Positions 25,101 to 37,100 of a stretch of 64,000 nt of DNA are shown piece after piece. Under the pieces are notes generated by a model. It was given only the letters and a program-made list of their open reading frames with translations. It did not search any database and was not told the DNA's origin. Every line of letters starts with the position of its first letter. Positions within the stretch are counted from its first letter, which is position 1. Made by a program: the position numbers and the translations under genes. Source of the DNA: Colius striatus (Eukaryota; Chordata; Aves; Coliiformes; Coliidae); contig NC_084767.1 of NCBI RefSeq assembly GCF_028858725.1, positions 21,033,895 through 21,097,894 of the forward strand, in the 5' to 3' direction.

Positions 25101-28100
25101 CATAATCTACCTCCCTCCCGCTGGACTTGGCAACTTCTTTCTTTCAGAAAGCAAAGATTCTCCACTTCTCAGCACATTAATAGTAGTTTAAAACAACGCT
25201 TCAGGAATGTAACACTACCTTCAGTATTGTTTTGCAATTAGGTATTTATTTCTGTTCAAGTTAAACTTTTGCTCTGTACCTATTACCTAATTCACAGATG
25301 GTCTATACAGTTTCAGGTTTTTCATACTGAAGGCAGATATACTAAGCAAGCATTTCTCTACACAGGGCTTTTACTGGCTGGCCCTCGTGCTGCATCACAC
25401 ATAGAGATGGGCCAGAAGAGCATTTTGACAGCAGAGATAAGGACTTTGGATAGAAAATACTCTTCAGGGAAATATTATTAAAAATAGTTCAAAGATGAGA
25501 AACAAAACCCACCTGCGTCATACTGAAGTGGAGGGAAGCTGCTTTATATCAGCCTCCTCACCAAGCAAGCACCCCAGTAAGGTCTATGGTCCAAACGTCC
25601 CAGGCATTTCACTGACCTACATAAGCTCAGTTTGAAGGCACAGATCCCTGTAATATCTGAAGCAGTTCTACATGATCCATCTACACACTTGATTTCTACT
25701 GCACCACTTGGCATTTGACCAACCAGTTGACTCCATTTTCACACAATGGCAGGGACTGGAAGGAACCTCTAGAGCTCATCCAGTCCAACCCCCTGCTAAA
25801 ATAGGTTCACACAGGAACACATCCAGGTGGGTTTGGAAACCTCCAGAGAAGGAGACTCCACACCCTCCCTGGGCAGCCTGTAACAGGGTACACTCACCCA
25901 AATGTCAAAGAGGTTTCTTCTCATGTTCCAGTGGAACTTCCTGTGTTCCAGCTTGTGCCTGTTACCCGTGTCACTGGCCACCACAGAAAAAAAGACTGGC
26001 CCCATCCTCTCAACACCTGCCCTTTAAGTATTTATGAGCATTGATGAGGTCTCCTCTCAGTCTTCTCTTCTTCAGGCTAAACAGCCCCAGTTCCTGCTGC
26101 CTTTTCTCATCAGAGAGATGCACCAGTCCCCTGATCATCTTGGTGACCCTGCGCTGGACTCTCTCCAGCAGTTCCCTGTCTCTCTTGAGCTGGGGAGCCC
26201 AAAACTAGATGCAAGAGTCTAGATGTAGTCTTTGGCACAGATTTTTCATTCTGGTATTTTCCCAGTTTCCCTGTCTACTCATCCCTAATTTATTGCAACT
26301 CAAGGAGGTCACAGCAGTATATTTCTTTGGTCTCCAGAAGATGCGGTTCAGCACCATAGAAGAAGGAGACTGAAAATACTGATTGCATTTGTAAGCAATC
26401 AGATGCAAGGAGAGCTCACACTGTGCCAATCCTGTGCATCCTATGTCAGGTGTCATGGTTTGACATGACAGCCATTTCTGGTAAAGTGGAAGGGGCTGTA
26501 GAGATGACTCCCGTAAGAAGTTGCTCGAAAATCTCCTGAGCTCTGAGCCAGATCCACTTCTGGGTCTGAGCCAATTGGACGCCTCCACAATCACTTTTTA
26601 AGAAGCCAGAAGAGGAGGCTTTTTCCTGTTTCTTCCTTCTTCTATCCCTCCTTCTTCTCCAGCTGGTGGTGGTGCAAGGAGTGGGAAGAGTGAGAGAAAC
26701 AACTATGCGGACTCCAAAGTCAGTGAGGGAAGAGAGGAGGAGGTGTGCTGGAGCAGAGACTCCCCTGCATTCTACAGAGAGGACTGGTGAAGCTGGGATT
26801 TGTTTGTATTCTGTTTAAGACTCTGTATCAAGGGTAGAGACTCATTTTGATAATGATCTTGTATCAGGGGCAGTGACTCATTTTGCTAAGAACCCTGAGC
26901 CAGGGGCAGTGAGGGATGGAGGAAGGAGATCCTAAAGTGCTGGTTGGAATTTTCTCATCATCCTACTCCCTTTTTGCTTTTTGTTCTGTTCTGTTTCTTG
27001 TAGGTAGTAGAATAAACTTTCCTAGTCTCCTAAGTCGAGTACTTGAGTCTGTTTTGCCCAGAACTGTGATTGGCAGTGAGCCCTCCCTGCCCTTGTCTTA
27101 ATCCACAACAACCTTACTTATATTTTTACTCCCATCTCACTGGGGCCTCTGCCATCCTAATGAGGGTGGAGGTGAATGGGGGGCACCAAGCGAGAGACTG
27201 TCATGGTGCTTCATTGTTGACTGGGCCAAACCACAACATAAGGCCAGACTACAGGGCACAGGAGAACAACCCAAGTTACATTGGCCTCTTCAGGTACCAG
27301 ATAGCCAGGACTCTTGTACAATGGGGTGTTTTCCAGGGATCTGCTATCAAGCAAGTGAAGGAATGCAGAGAGGCTGAATCAAATCAGAGCCAAGACTGTT
27401 AATTAACCCTAAATCCCAACATATTGGCTGAAATGTGGTTGAGGATCTTTCTTTACTATGAGAGAGATAAATGATAGGGCAAAGTGAGCTGCTGAATAAG
27501 ATAGAATCCAAAAGCTCTCTTTTTACGATGTATTTTGAATGAATAGACCTGAGCTCAGTCTTTGATCATCCTTGTATAAAACATTTGTGATGCTGCCAAC
27601 ACCTGTCAGACACCCCTCCTGAGATGACAAGCCACCCTTGCATGGCTTGAAAGTTACTTGACAATTTCCTGCAAGCACACTGTCTCTGTATGCCCGCATA
27701 AGCGGCGGCAACACACCCCCAGGTCTGGTACCTGCACACACATGACATGTCTAAAAAGAAAAAATGCTGTCAGAAGCAGACTCTGCAATACAACAAAAAA
27801 ACCCAAACAAGAGTCTGATACCAAAATATTTTCATAGAATGAGAGCATGAGTACAAGAGTACATATTTTTTTATCTCCAAGGCAAAGCACAGTTTTCCTC
27901 AGAATGTTTTACCAAAAAAGGAAGAGGAAGGAGGAAATAAATTGAATTAATCAACTTAAGTGTGTACTGCAACCCAAAGACCACCAAACAACTTACTGAT
28001 AATGAACAAATATGTGCTGTTTTCCTTACCTGAGATGCAGGAGGAGATAATAAATGTGATTTCAGCTCCTTTAATGTTTGCAGTAAAGAGGCGACAGCTT

Positions 28101-31100
28101 CATCACTCGATGCGGACTGACTGCTAACTGTTCTGTTAAATAGAAATACTTTCTCAGTCTCAGGTTGATTCCTTGTAATGTTAACATACATTAAATTCCT
28201 CTTCCCCACAGGATGACCTTTGAGTTTTGTGGCTGCACTACTCACCACACAAAACACTTTGAATACTCACAGAAATTAGCAAGTTCTGTTAATTTTTAAG
28301 AGTCAAATTTCTAAATAGGACAGGATTTATCCCAAAGTCTGTATTTTATATGTCTGAAATTCTATCATGCAAATTCAGGCTGCAGCAAAACATCACTAGT
28401 ATTTTCCTGTGTGCCAAAGAAATCACCGCTCATTCCTGACTCCCAGCTTTTTCCCACCATGCTCAGTGGAGTTTCCCATTCTAAACATGCAGAGGTGCTG
28501 ATTAACCTGGTGTTTTGATTGCTCTCTAATCAGACTGCTGCAGTTGCTAAACTACCAAATTACTCTTTCCAGTAGGGTTTTTTTTCTGGAGTCATTCTTT
28601 TTGAGCAGGGCCCTTTCACAGATCTGGTTCAAACACAGGCACACAAACTTTTAACGGTGATGGCCACAGCGCGATGACAACCACCGAGCCTGCTGCTGCC
28701 ACCAAACCACGGTTTATCATGTAAGGAAATACACTACTCACTCCCCTCAGCACAGGCCCTCAGCCATGACCCACCCAAATTCAGAAGCAGAGTGGAAAGA
28801 GAACTACTATTTTATCAACAACTACTCACTTATCTACAGTTTTATATATGACCTCATTCAGCTGCACAGCTACAAAAAGCAACTGCTGTCTTATCTTCTC
28901 CAGCTGATGTTGCTGCTGTTGCAAATGCGATTTTTCTGTTTCTTTTGTTGTGGCCTGTTTGGCATTTTGATCTTTGTCTGAGGTACACAACAGTTCTTGC
29001 TGGTGGTTTAGAAATGGGAGACTTCTTTCTCTTTCTTCTAATATTGCCAGTATTTCCTGCAGCTCTTTAATTCTTTGTTCATCCCTCTGGTGTTGCTGTT
29101 CCAAGTTTTGCTATTTGAACAGAGTAAGTAGTAGTTAATTACATCTTATATACACACAAACATACATACACATGTACTCACATATAAGTGGTTTTTGCTT
29201 TTGTTTTTTTATAAGCACACACTTCAAATAAAATCATTACACCTAACTAGCATATCCATCTTGGTGTTCCTTAACTCAGAGCCCTTTCAGGAGAAGGCTT
29301 ACACTGTGCTGCCTTCCAGGGCCACCAGGAAGCTATTTAATGGCTCTGGAGTGGGCATTTTCTCCATCCATTTCCAGAAGTGGTGACTGACACATCTCCA
29401 GAGAGCCTGCAAAGCCTCCCTTTTCACCTCATGAAAGTGGAGGACTGAGAAACAAAAAGAGTGAAATTGATACTGATACTATAGGAGCCTGGCTCAAATT
29501 AAGGGCAATGACATGAAACCTAGTTTGGTTCCACTCTTCATTTAAGCCATATTCTTCTCCACCAGCAATTCCCAGCTTAGATTAGGGCATAAAGATCAAC
29601 TTTTGGCAAGAGTAAATCCAGATAGCACAGCTTTGTTCGAGAAACGCAGGAAAAGAGCTCATCTGAAGTGGTTTTCAGAAGCTTTGTTTAAGGGAAGAAA
29701 AGCTTTCAATTAAAGAACACCATTCACAGGGTCAAGTTCCAGCTTGGGCTATCTCAATACAAGGCAAAGCTTGCAGATGCATTCTCACCAGTCTCTCTTG
29801 ATCTCTCTGCTTGTCCTCCTCTTTCTCGAGGGCTGTCTGTTGCTGCTGTCTTTGCTCTCTCTCTTCTTTCTTGCTTTTATCTTGCTCTTGCATCGTCTTG
29901 AAGAGGGACTGCAGTTGTTCCCAGTCAGCTTTCAGCCTCGCCTCTCTCTCCTTCTGGGCCTCTAAGGAACGGATTACCTCTTGCTTCTGATGCTGAAGCG
30001 ATTCCAGCGTAGCTCGCAATTTCTCACTGACCTCCCTCTCTTTCTGGGATTCTTCGCAGCACATCTGCATCTCAGCCTCTAGCTGCCTTTTGGAACGAAT
30101 GGCCTTCTGATGCGTTTTCTCAATGATGGCAGCAAGCTCCATAGTTCGGGACCTCTCCTCTTCTAGCTGGGCTTGCAGCTCTCGAACAAAACCCTGCTCC
30201 AGCAGCGATTCCCTGTGCTGGCAAGAAGCACCTTCTTTCAGTCTCATGCTCAACTGTTCTGTCAAAATGCGTTCATGATTCAAAGAATTCAGGAGCTCCA
30301 ACGAACGATTTTTCTCAGTGTCTAAGTTTCTCTGTAGGTCCAACAGTTTGGCCTGTTCCTGGGACAGCAGCGCTGCACAGCGGGACTGCTCGATCTGAAG
30401 TTCCTTGCGTAGATTCTCGTTCACCGCTTGCTCGTGCTCCAAGGACACAGCCAGCTGCTTCTTCTGCACTGCCTGCAGCTCCAGGGCAGCCTGCAGCTCC
30501 TGTCAAAACGGAAAGGCATATGTTAAGAGACTAGCACAAACACAATGGCAGATGGCAGTTTTCAACCTCTTGTCGTATCCAGGAAGCAATTCAAGTCGAA
30601 ACCGGAGTAATTTGGGTATGGAAAAGCTCCATTGAAAATTACACGTTGAATTTTGTAATTTCAAGTGCTGGGAGCATCCTCGTTAGCAACATTGCACCAA
30701 GTAACAAAACCAAAGACTACCACATTAAAACATCTTCCAGCATGTTACTTTTTCTTGGCAAGACCCTCCTTAGGAAATCACTACTGTTTACATCTCTCAG
30801 TCACCTTCTAACAAGCAGCATCTGAAGCAGAAATAACCCATGTTGACTTAAAAAGAAACAAAAATCCAAAATTTCACAGTCCATTCATTTAAAGCAAACA
30901 AGGCAGACTGATCAGCTTCCCTTAGTAGGGCTTCAAGGGGGGATGTGAGGATGCAAAGCTGCAGCAACATGACCTGTGAATGGTTTCATCCCTTGGCAAA
31001 GCACTTTCCTTTGCCTTGGCTAAGATGGTCCCTGCCTTCCCTGCACGAGCTGTTGTCTTTAAAGACAGAGGATGATGGCATCATATCCTACCACATTAGA

Positions 31101-34100
31101 CCAAAAATCCCAACAAACAAAAGCCACCCACAAACTTAAACACCTAGGAGGATGACGTAAGAGGCCAGACCACAAGGAAATAGGGTCAGAATTGTGTGTT
31201 TCCTCACTTAAAGCATGTAACTGTGATTGGTTTGGAGCTGCCCATCACAGTTAGGTTTTGGTTTTTAAGTTTAAAAAAGGTTTACTCCTTTTCCAGTCAT
31301 TGTAGGCTTTTTACAAGAACTGAGTCATTGCTACCACAGCATCAGAAAGAAAGTTGTTCATCTATTTTCTGTTCAATTTAGAAGAAAGGGAACAAAAAGA
31401 CTTTGGTTAACCTCCAAAAAGACATGTTATATTGGAAAAGCTCCAGTTACTCTCTGCCAAACATATGTATCATTGGAGGTTTATTTATAATTCCAGTTGA
31501 ACAAATGCACACCATATCCCCACAGCACATTTGCTCTGCAATAAAGGGTGTAGTTACACAACTGCAGAGTCTGGTTCCCTGCACTGCAAGCGCTCCAGAA
31601 ACACCCACAGGATATGGAGCAAAGGAAGAGAAGGCATACAACTTTTACTTATGAGCGATTAAGGAGGTGAACTGAAAGCTTTAATTCTGTGAAAATAACA
31701 CAATATACAATACAATTTTCACATATTCTGTGAAAATAACACAATAACACAACATCTATGCATATTCAGTAGAAGTTTAGTGGGGGGTGGGGGTGTGAAA
31801 AATAGTTGTTAAACAAAAAATACCGTCTGTGAGGAAGAGCACAGTGAACAGCACCATTGAGATGTGGGGCATTACCTCCAAGGTCTTTGCCTTTTCATCT
31901 TCTGCTTTCTTATGCTGAAGCTGTTGTTCTTCCAGCAAACCCTGTAGCTCTGTTTCCTTCAGATGTTCAGTCTGCAAGTCTTCAAGTGCAGCTGCCAAAT
32001 CTTTCTCTTTTTTTTCCAATTCAAAGCTGAAAAGTTCAAAACGACACTTCTATCTGTGTTCAGAACAGAACATCCTTCCCCAGCAACTCAAGCACAGACA
32101 TTTTGGGTTACTTTCTGGGATTTGGTCTATTGATGCATTGTTTTAAGATGACCTCTGCTCTTTCTAAAGAGGGCCAGTTTTCAAGTCGTAACTACTTCAC
32201 ATCTGAAAACATTTACCTCCCTGTAAGCAAAGTTGGAATTGCTCTATTTAGTAACAAGAGATAGAGAGAAGTTAACTATCCTGGGAGATCAAAACTGTTG
32301 TCCTGGGAGAGGAAAGAAAAATGTTGGCATACACTAGGAATAAGGGGGAAGGGGGAAGAAATTGCCACACACAAGATGACAGCCAAACAGAAGTACCAAC
32401 CAAAAGACTGAGGCAAAACTGGGATTCAGGGATGTGGTCTGGTCACTTTCAATGATATCATACAATATGCACTTGTTTGCACAACCTTCTCACTCAAGGC
32501 TACAGAAGAGATAAATACACACTCTCCAATGGAGGAATAAATGAATTTAACCAGTTAGTAAAGAAAAATTAACACATCTATGAAAAGTGAGGTTAGTTTT
32601 CATCCCTGTTTCCAAGTGCTAAGCCATTTGTGGATCCAATTAGTATAAAGCCCTTTCAGATCTGTTGATAAGTGAAATGATGAAATCCACTTCTCACCGT
32701 AACTGGTTTATTTCCTTCTGAAGCTCTTCTAGGGATTTCTGCAGCCTTTCATTCTCTTGCTTCCTTTCGTAAAGCTCTGACTTCAGGGCTGCTTTTTCTT
32801 GACTCAAGAGATCACGTGTTTCGGAGGCTCTCTTCTGCTCCTCAGACAGGGTGCTGTGCAAGTCACTTATGACAGATTTTTCCTGCTGAAGCTTGTATTC
32901 TAGTAATTCAACTAGAACAAGAAAATGTTAACATTTATATTGTTAAGTTCTCTGTAATACATGTTATCAGTTACACTGGTTCAAATCAGGGAAAGAAATC
33001 CAGCTGTGCTAAAATGTTCTTATCTGGGGACATTTCTTTTCAAATATGATCTGATTCAGCAGAAAGATCCACAAGAAAGATCTACAGCTCTGCTGCCAAC
33101 GGGCCAGTTGAAGGGAGAAGAATAGGAAAGATCATTAGCAATAACCTGTTAGTAAGGGACTCAACCCCATTAAACAAATTCATCCATTTACTAGCAAACG
33201 TATAGATGTGTGTGCATAAGAATTTCCTGAAAAAACAACAGGGTATTTTACTATCCTTGATGGGTTTCCTGCACCTATGCACTATTTAACAGATTCACCC
33301 TTCAGTCCTATTGCTTTATTTTAAAGCATCTCTTTTACTTTCGATAGATTTTTCTCAACTAGTATTAGAAAGTGGAATTCCTTCCATCACTAAAATTGTA
33401 GGAAACCTAAGTGCATTAGTAAAACTGAAGAACCATACAGCAGCTGCTTCTTTGCAAAACAGTCTTTTTTTGCCCTTGATATTGTAGGACTTGGTGATTA
33501 CCTTTCCTCCGAAGGTGGTGTTCTTGTTTGCTCCCGTGATCTTCCACATTGGTGAGTGTTTCCTGTAACTGCTGCAGCTTCTCCTGGTTCTGAAGATGTG
33601 TCATGCGTAGCTGAGCTTGGAGGTCCTGGATTTCAGAGAGCAAGCTATTCCGGTCTGAGGAGAAAAGGTGCTCTACAACCATCTGCCTCTGTTCCTCCTG
33701 CAAATGAGCCAAGTCCTGTTGAATCTACAAAGCTACTCCCATGTTTTCTACAAAGGTAAACCCTAGAGTAGTACATATTTGATACAGAGGCACTTCAAGT
33801 TACAAAGTTCTCGTTTCATATTCATGCAAAAGACTAACATTAAGTAACAGAGAAAAAAACCACTTCACTGGCTTCCAAGTAGAATAATAATTTAGACATA
33901 GTAGCCACTACAAACCATCTGTCTGGAACCTAAAATATTATCAGCAAAAAATTCCAGATTCAGACTAAGCTCAATATATGCCCTTTGCAAGAGGGATCTG
34001 TGAAGCTCTAGATAGAATTCTGCCCCTCCTTTTCACTGTCACAATATTTCTGGATGGCAGCTAAAATAATCAACAGGCTTTGTGACATGGTATACAAACT

Positions 34101-37100
34101 TTGAGAAAAATGGTACCAAAACATGGACTATAAAATCTCATTGATCCCACATAACAGAAGACTTAACAATGGAAGTAATAGAATTGTAACAATCTTAAGA
34201 GTCTTGCACCTGGGAAAGACTAACCCCATGTACCAGTACAGGTTGGGAACTGTTAAGAGAGTAGTACAGGGGAAAGGGACCTGGGGGCCCAGGTGGACAG
34301 CAGGATGAGCATAAGCCAGCAATGTGGCCAACAAGGCCATTGGCACCCTGGGCTGTATTAGAAGGGCTGTGGGCAGTAGGTGGAGAGAGGTTCTCCTCCC
34401 CCTCCTCTACTCTGCCCTCATGAGACTGCATCTGGAATAGTGTGTCCAGTTCTGGGCCCCTCAGTTCAAGAAGGACAGGGAGCTGTGGCAGTGAGTTCAG
34501 TGCAGGGCCAGTAAGATGATGAAGAGAGTGGAGCATCTCCCTCCTGATGAAAGGCTGAGGGAGCTGGGGCTCTTTAGCTTAGAGAAGAAGAGACTGAGGG
34601 TTGAACGTTTACAAATACATAAAGGGTGGGTGTCAGGAGGATGGAGCCAGGCTCTTCTCAGTGATGTCCAATGATAGGACAAGGAGCAACAGGTACAAGC
34701 TGGAACATAAGAGGTTCCGAAGAAACAAAGAAAAACTTCTTCACTGTGAGGGTGAGGGAGCACTGGAAGGGGCTGCCCAGATGGGTTGTTGAGTCTCCTT
34801 CTCTGGGGACATTCAAAACCCACCTGGATGAGTTCCTGTGTGACCTACTGTAGGTGGTCCTGCTCTGGCAGGAGAGTTGAACTAGATGATCTTTCCAGGT
34901 CCCTTCCAACCCATTCTGTGAAGTGATTTATGAGAAGAGAGGAACTTCATGAGGTTCAACAAGGGCAAGTGCAGAGTAGGGTCTCTGGGGAGAAACAATC
35001 CCCTGTGCCAGTACAGGCTGGGGGTGACCTGCTGGAGAGCAGCTCTGCAGAGAGTGACCTGGGAGTACTGGTGGGCAGCAGACTAAACATGAGCCAGCAA
35101 TGTGCCCTTGTGGCCAAGACGGCCAATAGCATTCTGGGGAGGCATCAAAAAGAGTGTGGCCAGCAAGTCGAGGGAGCCCTGCATCCATTTCTGGCATCCC
35201 CAGCTCGAGAGGGACAAGGAACTCCTGGAGAGAGTCCAACATAGGACTACCAAGATGATCAGGGGACTGGAAAAATCTTTCTTATGAGGAAAGGCTGCGA
35301 GCCCTGCGACTGTTCAGTCTAGAAAAGAGAAGGCTGAGAGGGGATCTCATTAAGACTTAAAAGTTAAACACTTAAAAATGTGTTTGTCAAGGGGATGGAA
35401 CAGTACTTTTTTCTGTTGTCTCAGGTGACAGGACAGTGGGTAATGGAAAGAAGGTAGAACACAAGAAACTATTTTACTGTGAGGATGAGGGAGCCCTGGC
35501 ACAGGCTGCCCAGGGAGGGCATGGAGTCTCCTTCTCTGGAGGTTTCCAAACCCCGCTGGATGTGTTCCTGTGCCCCCTGATCGAGGAGAACCTGCTTCAG
35601 CAGGGCATTAGACTAGATGATCTCTAGAGGTTTCTTCCAACCTCTACCATTCTGTGATGAGCGCAATCCTTTAAGAGGTTTTCTTACTTGTTGTCTCATG
35701 ATATACTCCAGTTTTTCCATTAATGAACCCTCATCACCAGACCCAGGATTGGAGAAGTGTGACTTCAAGTCAATTTGCAGCACATTCCTCTCTTTCTCAA
35801 ACACGCTCTGCACTGCTTGCAGAAGTTCTCCTCTCCAGTCAGCAGCAATACCTGAAAATTCCTGTTAAAAGGAAAACAAAAAGGCATCTCTCAATGTCTA
35901 ACCCACACTTTCTCATATCATTGCTGTGGAAGGGTTTACCTACTTGTTAATTTTAGAAGACAAAAGGTATTTCAAGAGGCCTGCTCAAATCTCAGAGAGT
36001 CCCTTGCTCCTCAGATACACACACACTCCCCCTTCACTATACATTTCTATATTTAGAAAACTAGTCACCTTGCTTTAAAGGATATTTTTTTGTTGTCATA
36101 CCTTGTCTCCTCTCTCTGCCACCTTCCTGAGGTAATCTTTCAGCGACTGCATAGCGTCCAGCAAGGCTAAACCCTCCTTTTGCCACCCCTCCACCGCTGT
36201 TCTGGGCTCAGGAACATTTCTCAGGTCCCTCAAACCAAAGGGACGTTCTGACAAAGCCAGTATTTTCCGGCTCTCCTCATACACCATCTTCAGCACAGTC
36301 TGAGAAGGAAAGGAATGATAATACGCAGTGTTAGCGAAGAGGCATCAGCATCCTGACAGCACAGGAGTCAGATGGGGCAGCACGAGATAACGGCACCCAG
36401 AAACTTGTACATCATGCACAGATGTTTCCTGGCCTTTTTTCAAGGGAGGTCACTGGAGATTTAAAGCCTTTTCTACATACATCTCATCAGAAGTATTCCA
36501 GCCTTGATATGAGTTGTCCCTCACTGCTACTCACTTTAACAACAACAGAGCACTGTAACTCTTTACATTCTTTCTTTGCACTGTTATGAATGACAACTTC
36601 TGAACCAATTAGAGTTGCTTTTCTGTCACTGGAATCAAACTAGAGATTACTTCAAGAACCAATGCCTAACGATGGAAACCTTTAGTAAATATTAACAACA
36701 GAAGCACACCAAAAGCGTTCCACCTAAACATTCAGTACTGGAATGGACTCTCAAATCTTACAGCCAGTAAAGTTCAGACTGATGATCCATGAAAGAAACC
36801 ACATTAAAAGAAATCTTCATTTCTTAAAATAAACCAAAATTTACCTCTTCCATGAAGTCAATGAAAATATGCTTTTCAGAGTTATCCAATTTTTTAGGTA
36901 CAGAATCAGAGAATGGGTTGGAAGGGACCTTTAAAGGTCATCTAGTCCCACCTTCCTGTCACATGCATGAGGACATCTTTCATTAGATTAGGTTGCCCAA
37001 AGCTTCATCCATCCTAATTTTAAACACCTCCAGGATGGGGGGGAAGCACAGCTTCTGTGGGCAACCTGTGCCAGTGCCTCACCACCCTCATCACAAAATA

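Larger units (their letters stand above)
24164..28029 (-). other. PCNT: Large PCNT intron between w19 and w20
   Basis: 3.9 kb holding an antisense-to-window (minus-oriented) CR1 at 25745-26235 and a plus-oriented solo LTR at 26451-27238, separated by about 215 bases. The remainder shows no recognised feature. Confidence 0.8.
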
